Below the pieces are notes generated by a model. The model saw only the letters and a program-made list of their open reading frames with translations, did not search any database and was not told the DNA's origin. From positions 1 through 64,000 of the forward strand of contig JBNAIG010000026.1 of assembly GCA_050031985.1 (NCBI GenBank): a stretch of DNA of 64,000 nt. The letters are read 5' to 3'. This DNA is from SZUA-368 sp028533045. Lineage in GTDB: Bacteria; Spirochaetota; Spirochaetia; DSM-2461. Below, one piece after another: positions 48,039 through 56,567 of the stretch. Each line of letters starts with the position of its first letter. The stretch's first letter is position 1. A program made the position numbers and the translations under genes.

Positions 48039-49829
48039 ATGAAAAGACCTATTGTAAGCATAGTTGCTGCGTTGCTGTCCGCCCTATTTATTAGCGGTTG
48101 TCAGAGTTTCCGAAAAGAACCGCCCCAGGATTTCGTCCTTAAAGTCATCGAAACCACCGATGTACACGGTTCTCTCGTTCCCTACGACTTCATAAAGGAC
48201 AAAGAGACCGATACCAGCCTCGCCCAGGTATACAGCCTCGTAAAAGAGGAAAGAGCCAAGGAGAACCAGGAAGTACTTCTTCTGGACAATGGCGATATCC
48301 TCCAGGGCCAGCCCATTGTCTACTATTCCAACTTCGAAGCGGTGGACAAACCCCATATCGCTGCAGAAATGATGAATTATATGGATTATGACGCCGGTTC
48401 CGTGGGAAATCACGATATAGAAGCGGGACACGCCGTTTATGATAAGCTTGTGGATGAGTTCGACTTCCCCTGGCTGGCAGCCAATGTGGTTGTGGCAGGT
48501 TCGGACAAACCCTACTTCCAGCCCTACGAAGTTTTCGAAATGAACGGCGCCAAGATCGTCGTACTGGGGATGTGTACCCCCGGCGTCCCCACCTGGCTTC
48601 CGGAAAACCTTTGGGAAGGTATGGAATTCAAGGGAATGGTAGAGACCGCCCAGACCTGGGTTCCCCTTATCGAAGAGAAGGAAGAGCCCGACGTGCTTAT
48701 CGGTCTTTTTCACGCAGGAACCGACTTTACCTACAGCGGCTACGGCGAAACGGACAGTCTGAACCCGAACGCTTCCCTTCTGGTGGCCGAACAGGTTCCC
48801 GGATTCGACCTGGTTCTTACCGGTCATGACCATCAGACCCATAACGATGTGGTCCAGGACAGCGAAGGGAACGACGTTCTGGTTCTGGGCGGACTGAATG
48901 CGGCCCGGGCCATCGCTTCGGCCACCTTCATCATGGATTATCAGGAAGAAACCGACGAATGGGACATCACAGTCTCCGGCGACATTACCGACGGTAATGA
49001 ACTCCCCGTTGACAGCGAATTCTCCGAAGTATTTGCTGATTTGACCCAGGAGGTTAAGGATTACGTGGGCAAACCCATCGGAACCTTCACCAGGACCATC
49101 GCTTCTCCGGAAGCCATGTTCCAGGACGCTCCCTTTGTGGACCTGATTCATGTGATCCAGCTTGAATTGACCGGTGCGGATGTTTCCTTCGCCGCCCCCC
49201 TTTCCTCCAATGCAGAGATCAGCGAAGGAGAAGTTTACGTACGCGACATGTTCCAGCTTTACAAGTACGAGAACCTGCTTTACACCATGGAACTGACCGG
49301 AAAGGAGATTAAGGACTTTATGGAGTACTCCTACGGCGGTTGGTTCAATACCATGGCCGGGCCCGATGACCACCTCATCGCCTTTAAAAAAGACGAAAAC
49401 GGTGAGATGATCTGGAACGAAAGATACAGCTCCTACGATACGGTGACCCGTTACTACAACTACGATTCCGCCGCCGGCATTGACTACGTTGTGGACGTGT
49501 CCAAAGAACCGGGCGACCGCATTACCATCAATGGCTTTAGCGACGGCAGAACCTTTGACGAGAGCGCCCTCTACAAAGTGGCTATAAACTCCTACCGGGC
49601 TTCCGGCGGGGGCGGACACCTGACTAAGGGGGCCGGTCTGGATAAAGCGGCCATTGCTGCCAAGACCATCGACTCCACCGATATCGATCTGCGTTACTAC
49701 CTGATGAAGTGGATTGAAAACGCCGGAACCGTTACCCCCGAAGCGCTGGGCAACTGGAGCGTTGAACCCGCAGCATGGTGGGAAAAGGGTAAGGAGATGG
49801 ATTACCAGATTATCTACGGATCAAAATAG
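48039..49829 (+). CDS. 5'-nucleotidase / 2',3'-cyclic-nucleotide phosphodiesterase lipoprotein
   Basis: 596 aa. Lipobox LFISGC with Cys21. N-terminal metallophosphatase: LKVIETTDVHGSLVPYDF, LLLDNGDILQGQPIVYY, GSVGNHDIEAG, FHAGTDF and VLTGHDHQTHND, which together give the dimetal site. The C-terminal 5_nucleotid_C domain (FVDLIHVIQLELTGADVSFAAPLSSNAEIS; VAINSYRASGGGGHL) supplies the nucleotide-binding loop. Acts outside the inner membrane to recover nucleosides and phosphate. With 596 aa it is close to UshA/CpdB length. Confidence 0.92.
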   Translation: MKRPIVSIVAALLSALFISGCQSFRKEPPQDFVLKVIETTDVHGSLVPYDFIKDKETDTSLAQVYSLVKEERAKENQEVLLLDNGDILQGQPIVYYSNFEAVDKPHIAAEMMNYMDYDAGSVGNHDIEAGHAVYDKLVDEFDFPWLAANVVVAGSDKPYFQPYEVFEMNGAKIVVLGMCTPGVPTWLPENLWEGMEFKGMVETAQTWVPLIEEKEEPDVLIGLFHAGTDFTYSGYGETDSLNPNASLLVAEQVPGFDLVLTGHDHQTHNDVVQDSEGNDVLVLGGLNAARAIASATFIMDYQEETDEWDITVSGDITDGNELPVDSEFSEVFADLTQEVKDYVGKPIGTFTRTIASPEAMFQDAPFVDLIHVIQLELTGADVSFAAPLSSNAEISEGEVYVRDMFQLYKYENLLYTMELTGKEIKDFMEYSYGGWFNTMAGPDDHLIAFKKDENGEMIWNERYSSYDTVTRYYNYDSAAGIDYVVDVSKEPGDRITINGFSDGRTFDESALYKVAINSYRASGGGGHLTKGAGLDKAAIAAKTIDSTDIDLRYYLMKWIENAGTVTPEALGNWSVEPAAWWEKGKEMDYQIIYGSK

Positions 49830-49846
49830 TAAATCCTCTCATGTTG

Positions 49847-49881
49847 GGGGGCTGCCATTCATATTCAATATGTCAGCCCCC
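49847..49881. terminator. Bidirectional stem-loop between convergent genes
   Basis: GGGGGCTG / CAGCCCCC 8-bp stem with inner pairs, between the nucleotidase stop and the end of the deacetylase gene. No strong T-run on either side, so termination efficiency is uncertain. Confidence 0.5.
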
Positions 49882-49892
49882 ACAGCCTATCC

Positions 49893-51257
49893 CTATTTGG
49901 GGACATACTCGTAAAGAGCGACATTATCAATAAAGACATTTCCTTCGAGTTTTCCCAGCCTGAATCTGAGCCTTCCCGTCTGGGTTGTTGCTTCATACAT
50001 GGAAAAGTCGTAGTAAAACTCCTTTGCATCCTTTGTGATGGTAAAGGTTTCCTTGTTGGAATAGGAGAGTTTTGTGTTCAGGTCATCTATCACATTACTC
50101 TCAATAGTTCTCTCTTCCCCTTCGGCCCGGGCCGTAAAAACTACGCGGTATCTTTTCCCCTGTTCAAGCTGAATTTCTCCCTGTTTAAGCTGGACATCCC
50201 AGGCGTTGGCTCCGGGGTTAAGGATATTCATATAGGCTTCTCCGTCTACTATGCTTAATTCGGAATCGGCCGATTCGGCATTATAGACAGACCAGGGGGA
50301 GCTATCACTGCCGGCAAAATCTCCATTCACAAGAATATTTGTGGTCCCCAGAACCAGTTCTTCCACCGGGGGAGGAGTCAATACTTCCTTTGGCTCGGGC
50401 ATTTCGCCGCCTGTTTTGTACATAAAGTACTCATAGGGAGTCATGAACGTATGTCCCTGGGCTACGAGATAGGCACAGATTTGCTTGAAGGCTTCAAGTC
50501 CCTCTTCGTTGAAGTAACCCGGGTGGGCCTGGAGGACCATATAATCCATGGTTTTGTCATAGCTTTCGTAGTTGGCCAGAAAGTAGTCGTAGTCGGCTTT
50601 TCCGGTGCCCCCGTTCTCTATGTTCAGTCTTCCTGCATCGGTGGTTATGGAGAGGCCAATCTGCTTTGTGAGAGGGGTCCGGGGGAAGAATACCACTTTC
50701 ATTTCGGGAAACTGATTGATAACTTCTGTAAAAGTTTCGTCATTCTGGTTGTAGGGAGAACCAAAGGTATGCATGGTAATACCAAGGACCTCTTTAACAA
50801 TTTCCTGGTTTTTCTGAAAGTCCCTTAACTGTCTTTCGTAATTGCTGTTTGTGGTAAGGTCGGCATATTCGGTCCGCTCATCCTTATCGCGGCCTTTATA
50901 TTCGTACCAGGACCTGTCAGAGGCTTTGCTGTGGTCCCATCCGTGATGCCATATCTCAATATTTCCCGTGCTGTCCCAGTATTTTGAAGAGACAACAAAC
51001 AGGTCATCTTCTGTTTTCCCTTCCAGGTATTTACCATTAATCCCAAAGGAGGCCTTAAGGTTATTTTCCAGGATATAATTGGCAACCGGGGTGAATTTAT
51101 CTACCGAATTATCCCTTAAATCATCGAGTTTTAAGATGACTATGGGACCCTGGACAATCAATGGCTCCTCCGCTGTGTTGGCTTTGCCTTCACTCAGACA
51201 ACTTGTCATTATAACGACTATGGATAAGAGGACAAGACAAATAGATATTTTTTTCAT
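49893..51257 (-). CDS. Lipoprotein with NodB-like deacetylase and carbohydrate-binding domain
   Basis: 454 aa. Lipobox IVIMTSC with Cys20. Residues 40-300: a deacetylase-like TIM-type fold with VILKLDDLRDN (DD of motif 1), IEIWHHGWDHS (HxxxxD/H motif 2 with W-D-H-S) and TFGSPYNQND. Residues 320-454 form a CBM4/9-like beta sandwich (ILVNGDFAGSDSSPWSVYNA, FIDNVALYEY). Probably a surface polysaccharide esterase. Its promoter overlaps a perfect palindrome that is a good candidate operator for the divergent GntR-type regulator. Confidence 0.82.
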   Translation of the reverse strand: MKKISICLVLLSIVVIMTSCLSEGKANTAEEPLIVQGPIVILKLDDLRDNSVDKFTPVANYILENNLKASFGINGKYLEGKTEDDLFVVSSKYWDSTGNIEIWHHGWDHSKASDRSWYEYKGRDKDERTEYADLTTNSNYERQLRDFQKNQEIVKEVLGITMHTFGSPYNQNDETFTEVINQFPEMKVVFFPRTPLTKQIGLSITTDAGRLNIENGGTGKADYDYFLANYESYDKTMDYMVLQAHPGYFNEEGLEAFKQICAYLVAQGHTFMTPYEYFMYKTGGEMPEPKEVLTPPPVEELVLGTTNILVNGDFAGSDSSPWSVYNAESADSELSIVDGEAYMNILNPGANAWDVQLKQGEIQLEQGKRYRVVFTARAEGEERTIESNVIDDLNTKLSYSNKETFTITKDAKEFYYDFSMYEATTQTGRLRFRLGKLEGNVFIDNVALYEYVPK

Positions 51258-51278
51258 TTACAACTCCTTAAAAAGTAA

Positions 51279-51292
51279 CTTATCCGGATAAG
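51279..51292. promoter_or_regulatory. Palindromic operator candidate CTTATCCGGATAAG
   Basis: Perfect 14-bp palindrome located 3 bp downstream of the deacetylase -10, so covering its transcription start, between it and the divergent GntR-LacI-type regulator gene. GntR-family sites are typically short palindromes of this kind. Confidence 0.6.
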
Positions 51293-51295
51293 GAG

Positions 51296-51323
51296 ATTGT
51301 ACACTCCATTCTGTATCTGTCAA
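51296..51323 (-). promoter_or_regulatory. Promoter of the deacetylase-CBM lipoprotein
   Basis: Minus strand: perfect TTGACA, 16 nt, TACAAT. Confidence 0.7.
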
Positions 51324-51400
51324 GAAAAACTTTTTTTCTCTTAAAATTGATAAACCTCTATAATCTTGCTATTGAGACGGGAAAATGGTAGATTTTTCCC

Positions 51401-52459
51401 ATGGCCCCTCCTAAAAAAGATGAAGAACCACGTTACATTTGGCTAAAGAAAGAACTTACCAAAATCATTATTGAAGAAAAATTGGTTGCCCATGATATCT
51501 TCCTTTCCCAGCCAAATATCATTAAGACTTTCAAGGTTACCATTACCACGGCCAGAAAAGCCCTTGATGATATGGAGAAGGAAGGGCTTATATACCGGAT
51601 CCACGGAAAAGGGACCTATGTGGCCCCGAAGAGCCAGACCCATTCCATACTCATTGTCTCGAATTACAACGCCCAGATAAGGGAGCGCCACTTTGCTTAT
51701 ATGCGGTTTATGGCGGGTATTATGGATTATCTTGATGAAGAGGATCACCACTATTATCCCTGTTCCATTAACTCGGAGAAGTTCCTGGAAAAATTGGAAC
51801 ACTTGGAGCTTTATTACAGGGATATAAAGGGTGTTATTTTCTTCAGGGATATGAAGGGGTATTCTCAAGGAAAGAAAATACTGGAAGAGAAGGGAATCCC
51901 CTTCTATTTTTATGGTTCCGATACCTATTGTGACGAGGTTGATTCTCCTTCTATTATGCATGAGGAGAAGCAGGTCGTTTTAACGGGAATCGAGAAAATC
52001 CTGGAAAAAAAATACCAGGCCATGGGGATTTATTTCAATGACAATAACCCGGTAAGAAAAAAGCGATACGATGATTTTCTTGCTATTCTCCAGGAAAAAT
52101 CTTTGCCACTTTTAAAAGAAAATCTTCTCTCCCAAAAGGATTTTCCCCGTGATGAGTTAATTAAAAAGCTTTCCGGGATTAAAGAAAGAACCGCTTTCTT
52201 TTGTGTCGATGACTGGCTGGGGACAGAACTTGTTAATTGTGCTGTTCTGGCCGGGAAGAAGGTTCCCGAAGAGATTGGGATTATCGGGGTGAACGATTTT
52301 CCTTTTTGTTCTTTGCTGATAACCCCTCTCTCCAGTATAAGTATTCCCCTTTTTGAGGATGCCCGTATCTGTTTTGAGAATATGATTCGTATGATAGAAG
52401 GAGAAAAGGAACTGGAAGGGAAAAATGAAATAAAAGTTGTGGAGAGGGCGAGTCTTTAG
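51401..52459 (+). CDS. GntR-family regulator with LacI-type sensor domain
   Basis: 352 aa. Winged-helix domain at residues 10-75 (YIWLKKELTKIIIEEKLVAHDIFLSQPNIIKTFKVTITTARKALDDMEKEGLIYRIHGKGTYVAP), as in the GntR/AraR group. Residues 80-350 form a periplasmic-binding-like sensor (ILIVSNYNAQIRERHFAYMRF; GVIFFRDMKGYS; TAFFCVDDWLGTELVNCAV; GIIGVNDFP). It probably senses a sugar or polymer fragment and controls the divergent deacetylase gene through the palindrome at 51279. Confidence 0.87.
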   Translation: MAPPKKDEEPRYIWLKKELTKIIIEEKLVAHDIFLSQPNIIKTFKVTITTARKALDDMEKEGLIYRIHGKGTYVAPKSQTHSILIVSNYNAQIRERHFAYMRFMAGIMDYLDEEDHHYYPCSINSEKFLEKLEHLELYYRDIKGVIFFRDMKGYSQGKKILEEKGIPFYFYGSDTYCDEVDSPSIMHEEKQVVLTGIEKILEKKYQAMGIYFNDNNPVRKKRYDDFLAILQEKSLPLLKENLLSQKDFPRDELIKKLSGIKERTAFFCVDDWLGTELVNCAVLAGKKVPEEIGIIGVNDFPFCSLLITPLSSISIPLFEDARICFENMIRMIEGEKELEGKNEIKVVERASL

Positions 52460-52518
52460 GACTCTCATCCGCAAGGGACGGACAGGGCACGTATAACTCT
52501 GCCCGGCCCGGGATAGAT

Positions 52519-52821
52519 TTACACTTCCATACCGTCAATGGTAAGGAAGTCGTCAAAGGTGTACTTCTTTTTAAGTACCGTTTCGCCTTCCTTAAGGATA
52601 TAATAGTCTTCCGTGATACCGTAGATTTTGGTTTCTTCCCTGGAGTTGCCCTTGGTTTTGCTGTTGTCCTTGGTTTCAACCGTTACTACCGTACCGATTT
52701 TAAGCCGGTCATTAAGAAAATCTTCAATTTCTTTGGTTACGGTTTTTTTGATCTGTACCAGGTCACTATAGGAACGTCCGGAAAAGAACTCCTTCATTTC
52801 GTTGTCTAAACTCTTTGCCAT
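52519..52821 (-). CDS. Small hypothetical protein (100 aa)
   Basis: 100 aa, soluble, charged, ribosome site AAGGAG. N-terminus MAKSLDNEMKEFFSGRSYSDLVQIKK is helical; the rest is beta-rich (IGTVVTVETKDN, TKIYGITEDYYILKEGETVLKKKYTFDDFL), which may be a small SH3-like barrel. No family recognised. Its upstream region is shared with the divergent secreted protein gene. Confidence 0.65.
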   Translation of the reverse strand: MAKSLDNEMKEFFSGRSYSDLVQIKKTVTKEIEDFLNDRLKIGTVVTVETKDNSKTKGNSREETKIYGITEDYYILKEGETVLKKKYTFDDFLTIDGMEV

Positions 52822-52982
52822 TAGATATACTCCTTTGCATTAATAATAATTCAAGACTCAGGCTTGTCAAATGAATTTGCTTGGTTTCTTTTATTACTAT
52901 AGCCCCACTTCCCCTATTTGTCAGTTTTTAAGGAAAGGGATATATTAGTTGTGACTTTGAGATTCCCTTTGAGAGGACAATT

Positions 52983-53486
52983 ATGAAACTATCCCTAAAG
53001 AAATTACTACTTTGTTTGTTTTTACTACTGACCATGGGGCTTTTATCCGCTGGTGATTTATATGTGACTCCCGCAGAAGAACTTGTTTACCGGTTCAGGA
53101 CTCAATCGGGCAAGGTCTGTGCCATTGCTATGGAGAAGTCAGGAGCTTATTTGGTCTACCGCTATGGAACAGAGGACAATGTGGAATTGCAGTTCCCTGA
53201 GAGTCTGGAGAAGTCTTGGGATCTTTTTACCTATGAGTGGGAAGCCCGGGGTGCCGCTAATTTAGGCTTTACCTATGACAGTGTGATTTTTATCAATAAG
53301 GGGTACGAATATACAGTGTACTATTGCGACTACTTTAGTGATGAAGAGATAAGCACCTGTATAGAGATTAAATCACCCGAGGGTAAGCTGATTCGTATTG
53401 AAGGACTCCCAAGCTCAGTTCAGGGCGATATAACTCAACTCAAGAAGGGGAAATATCCCCTACGTGTTGTTAAACCGGATTATTAG
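52983..53486 (+). CDS. Exported hypothetical protein (167 aa)
   Basis: Signal peptide MKLSLKKLLLCLFLLLTMGLLSAG, then about 140 residues of predicted beta strands (VTPAEELVYRFRTQSGKVCAIAMEKSGAYLVYRYGTEDNVELQFPE) with three cysteines (one in YYCDYFSDEEISTC). Periplasmic; unknown function. The 3' end overlaps the convergent MATE gene by 17 nt. Confidence 0.65.
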   Translation: MKLSLKKLLLCLFLLLTMGLLSAGDLYVTPAEELVYRFRTQSGKVCAIAMEKSGAYLVYRYGTEDNVELQFPESLEKSWDLFTYEWEARGAANLGFTYDSVIFINKGYEYTVYYCDYFSDEEISTCIEIKSPEGKLIRIEGLPSSVQGDITQLKKGKYPLRVVKPDY

Positions 53487-54885
53487 AAATCGATTTTTTC
53501 CCATCCGGTTTTTCCAAAGGTCCAAAAATCTTTCCCGGTACAAAGGAGTAATAGAGCACTATGGCCGCAATTACCGTTAAAAGATTGGAAAGGGGGATGG
53601 TTACCCAAACCGCGTAAGCTCCAATGGCGGGAAGGAAGGTTTTAAGAAGGATGACTGCGGGAACCCGAATCCCCCACAGGCGGATAATCGACATGATCAT
53701 GGTGGCTTTGGTTTTTTGAAAGGAGTTAAAGATACCGCTGAAGGTCTGAAAAATCCCCCAGGGAATAATCCCCCAACCGCATACCCGAATATAATCGACC
53801 ACATGTTCCGTAATAATTGGATCACCCTTGGAAAGAAAGCTTCCCACCGGTCTGAGAACCAGCTGTATAAGGAAGGCGCACACCGTACTGAACACAACCG
53901 TATAAACCATACCGTTACGTATTATTTTCTTCATCCGTTCCAGCGCTCTGTTGCCCCAGTTCTGTGCCAGAAGGGGAACTATAGACTGACCAATAGCTGT
54001 GGCGGGATCCCAGAAAATGGTATTAATCTGATTTCCTATGGCAAAGGCGGCCACCACTTCGTAGCCAAAGCTTACGATCAAAGAGTTAATAAGAAGGTGC
54101 CCCAGAGGTGAGCTGCCCATGGAAAAAGAGAGGGGCGAGCCGACTCTCAGGAGCTTTTGCCACTGTTTTAGATTGGGCTTTTTGAAAAGATGGAGGAAGT
54201 TCAGGTCAAAATTGTGGTCTTCCCTGTGGTAGAGAACCATGATGATGAGGGCCTGGAAGACTTGGGTTAGCAAAGTGGCATAGGCCAATCCGGCAATTCC
54301 CATTTTATAAACATAGATAAGAAGGGTGTTAAGGAGGGCATTCAGTACCAGGCCCACCATGGTCATATAAAGGGACATTCTCATCTTGCCTTGGGAGTTA
54401 TAGAAGGAGAGGTAGAGTTGGAAGAGAAGGGCGAAAATCAGGCTGAGGAAACGGATTTTCGTATAGATAGAAGCCTGACTGAAGAACTCTCCCGAAGTCC
54501 CTAGTAACCTAAGGAGACTGTCGGAGAAGAGGAGCCCCCCGACCGTCATCAGGATACCCAAAATAATCATGAGAAGAAGGAGTTCTTTGGCAAAGGAAGA
54601 CGCCCGTTCCCTGTCACCCTTGCCAATTTCCTTGGCGATGATACTCACTCCCCCCAGGGAAAGTCCCAGGCCGATGTGAAGAAGTGCCATAAAGAGAGGA
54701 CCCACAAACGCGATGGAAGCTACCTGCAGTCCTCCCAATCGGGAAGCAAAAATTATATCGACCATATCGTAGGAGGTACGTAAAAGAGCAGAGAGCATAA
54801 TGGGGGCGGATAAGCGGAAGAGAAGCTTATTTATGGGTTCTGTTAAAAGGTTAGCACTATTTTTCTTTTTCATAAGCTCCTTCAT
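53470..54885 (-). CDS. MATE family efflux transporter (second paralogue)
   Basis: 471 aa, 12 helices, with the same repeat starts as the 45.4-kb paralogue (RLSAPIMLSALLRTSYDMVDIIFASRLGG; KLLRVGSPLSFSMGSSPLGHLLINSLIVSFGYEVVAAFAIGNQINT). The start is uncertain: an ATG four codons in follows AAGGAG, but with only 3 nt spacing; the first ATG has no clear ribosome site. Substrate not predictable. Confidence 0.88.
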   Translation of the reverse strand: MKELMKKKNSANLLTEPINKLLFRLSAPIMLSALLRTSYDMVDIIFASRLGGLQVASIAFVGPLFMALLHIGLGLSLGGVSIIAKEIGKGDRERASSFAKELLLLMIILGILMTVGGLLFSDSLLRLLGTSGEFFSQASIYTKIRFLSLIFALLFQLYLSFYNSQGKMRMSLYMTMVGLVLNALLNTLLIYVYKMGIAGLAYATLLTQVFQALIIMVLYHREDHNFDLNFLHLFKKPNLKQWQKLLRVGSPLSFSMGSSPLGHLLINSLIVSFGYEVVAAFAIGNQINTIFWDPATAIGQSIVPLLAQNWGNRALERMKKIIRNGMVYTVVFSTVCAFLIQLVLRPVGSFLSKGDPIITEHVVDYIRVCGWGIIPWGIFQTFSGIFNSFQKTKATMIMSIIRLWGIRVPAVILLKTFLPAIGAYAVWVTIPLSNLLTVIAAIVLYYSFVPGKIFGPLEKPDGKKSISNNPV

Positions 54886-54918
54886 TGTTATATCACAAAA
54901 TTGTCCAATTATTTTTCG

Positions 54919-54948
54919 TTGACCGTTAAAGAAATGTAATAGGATAAT
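54919..54948 (+). promoter_or_regulatory. Promoter of the TRAP operon
   Basis: TTGACC, 18 nt, GATAAT. The leader carries CGTCCG/CGGACG (54956-54961 and 54975-54980), a short inverted repeat, before GGAGGAAGTT and the ATG. It may be an operator or an RNA stem. Confidence 0.55.
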
Positions 54949-55003
54949 AACTTATCGTCCGTCGCAAGTCAAAGCGGACGGCTAAAAATTCTCGGAGGAA
55001 GTT

Positions 55004-56029
55004 ATGAGAAAATCTTTAACTAAAATGGTAATTTTTGGATTACTGCTCCTTTCTATGGTTGTAAGCTGTTCTAAAAAAGAAGCTGCAGCTCCTGCAGAAA
55101 AGGAAGTCATTACTCTGGTCGCTGCTTCAATGTTCGACTCTACTCACCCTTTTAACAAATGTTACGAAAAGTTTGGTGAATTGGTAAACGAATATCAGGA
55201 CGAAGTGGTTATTGACCTTCAGATTAGTGAAAGCAAAGCTCTTGGTGTTGAAACTGACTTTTTCAGATTCATGAGCCAGGGAGAATCTGTGGACATCGCT
55301 ATTCTGGCTCCCGGTAACATTTCCAAAAGAATCCCCAGTATTGCCATTGTAGATATGCCCCTTATTTTTAAGAGTGTTGAGCACAGAAACAAGGTTCTTG
55401 CCAGTGAGCATTTCGCTCCTATCGCGCAGGAAGCCATCGATAAGGGTAACATTCGAATCATCGGTTTTGCCGGTGGTGCCAGCCGAAGCATCATTTCCAA
55501 CTACGCCATTACCGACATGGATACCCTCCAGGGTTTTAAACTTCGTGTAATGGGTGCTCCCATCTGGGCTAAAGTATTCGATTCGGTAGGTGCTGTACCT
55601 TCCGTAATCGCTTACGACGAAGTTTACAGTGCTGTTCAGACCGGTGTAATCCAGGGTCTGGAAAACGAAAAAGTGGGATTCTCTTCCATGAGATTCTTCG
55701 AAGTAGCTCCTCACTACACCATGAATGAGCATGCTATTACCGTTAGACCTCTCTTTATCTCTGAATCTACTTTTAAGAAATTGTCTCCCACCGTTCAGGC
55801 TGCCGTACTTAAAGCCGGTAAAGAAGCCGGTGAATACGGTTCCCAGTACGAACTTGACATGGCTGACGCCGAATTGGCCAAGCTTGTAGATGCCGGTCTT
55901 GCCTATGCTCACGAGTTCTCCGACGAGGACAAGGCTGAGTTTAGAAGAAGAGCAACTCCCGCTCTTATGGAATTCGTTGAAGAAAACGGTTTCACCGATC
56001 TCTACAATGCTATTCAGTCTGTAGAATAG
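55004..56029 (+). CDS. dctP: TRAP transporter substrate-binding lipoprotein DctP
   Basis: 341 aa. Lipobox LLSMVVSC with Cys22. DctP fold: VDIAILAPGNISKRIPSIAIVDMPLIFKSVEHRNKVL, then the family core DTLQGFKLRVMGAPIWAKVFDSVGAVPSVIAYDEVYSAVQTGVIQGLENE (conserved Arg for the carboxylate, P and E-x-Y-x-A/Q-x-G-x-x-D/Q-G). Captures an organic acid for the DctQM permease. An attenuating hairpin follows before dctQ. Confidence 0.92.
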   Translation: MRKSLTKMVIFGLLLLSMVVSCSKKEAAAPAEKEVITLVAASMFDSTHPFNKCYEKFGELVNEYQDEVVIDLQISESKALGVETDFFRFMSQGESVDIAILAPGNISKRIPSIAIVDMPLIFKSVEHRNKVLASEHFAPIAQEAIDKGNIRIIGFAGGASRSIISNYAITDMDTLQGFKLRVMGAPIWAKVFDSVGAVPSVIAYDEVYSAVQTGVIQGLENEKVGFSSMRFFEVAPHYTMNEHAITVRPLFISESTFKKLSPTVQAAVLKAGKEAGEYGSQYELDMADAELAKLVDAGLAYAHEFSDEDKAEFRRRATPALMEFVEENGFTDLYNAIQSVE

Positions 56030-56036
56030 TCTTATC

Positions 56037-56069
56037 AAAGGATGTCTCTTGCGGGGGGCATCCTTTTTT
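56037..56069 (+). terminator. Partial terminator/attenuator between dctP and dctQ
   Basis: AAAGGATG pairs with CATCCTTT followed by T-run; the loop is 14 nt. Incomplete termination would leave dctP more abundant than dctQM. Confidence 0.6.
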
Positions 56070-56082
56070 AAAAAGGTTTAGA

Positions 56083-56565
56083 ATGAATTTGTATAAGAAT
56101 ATTATGAATAAAATGTACCGGGGGCTGGTATACTTGCAGACCTTTTTGATGTCTGTTCTTCTTCTGATCGTATCTATTCAGGTACTAACCAGACTGCTAC
56201 CCTTTCTTCCCCATTTTCTATGGACCGAGGAAATCGCCCGGTTCCTCCTCATTTGGGTTATTTTTCTGGGTGCTTCCATTGGTATACGGGAAGGCACTCA
56301 CTTTACCGTTAGCCTCCTGCAAAAGAGCAAGTCCAAAGTGGTAAACAAGATTTGGGATCTTGGTGTCCTAGTGGCCTTGACCGCCATGTCCGCCATTTTT
56401 GCTATTCGAGGTTTTAAATACGCCAAAGTTATGATTTGGGATATTTCCGATATCGCTCAGATCTCCATGATTTGGGTGGGAGCCGCCATTCCGGCTTTTG
56501 GAATCCTGTCCCTGCTTTTTATTATAGAAATGTTTGTTAATCAATTTAATAAGGAAGGTCGCTAG
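56083..56565 (+). CDS. dctQ: TRAP transporter small permease DctQ
   Basis: 160 aa with four membrane helices. The DctQ motif is FLPHFLWTEEIARFLLIWVIFLGASIGIREGTHFTV (W-x-E-E-x-x-R). Located between dctP and dctM and separated from dctM by 2 nt. Confidence 0.92.
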   Translation: MNLYKNIMNKMYRGLVYLQTFLMSVLLLIVSIQVLTRLLPFLPHFLWTEEIARFLLIWVIFLGASIGIREGTHFTVSLLQKSKSKVVNKIWDLGVLVALTAMSAIFAIRGFKYAKVMIWDISDIAQISMIWVGAAIPAFGILSLLFIIEMFVNQFNKEGR

Positions 56566-56567
56566 TT

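Noticed and set aside
48084..49619. 511-codon open frame antisense to the 5'-nucleotidase gene
   Set aside because: It mirrors a well-supported gene with intact metallophosphatase motifs; the long antisense frame results from codon bias. It has no ribosome site and no protein-like domain pattern.
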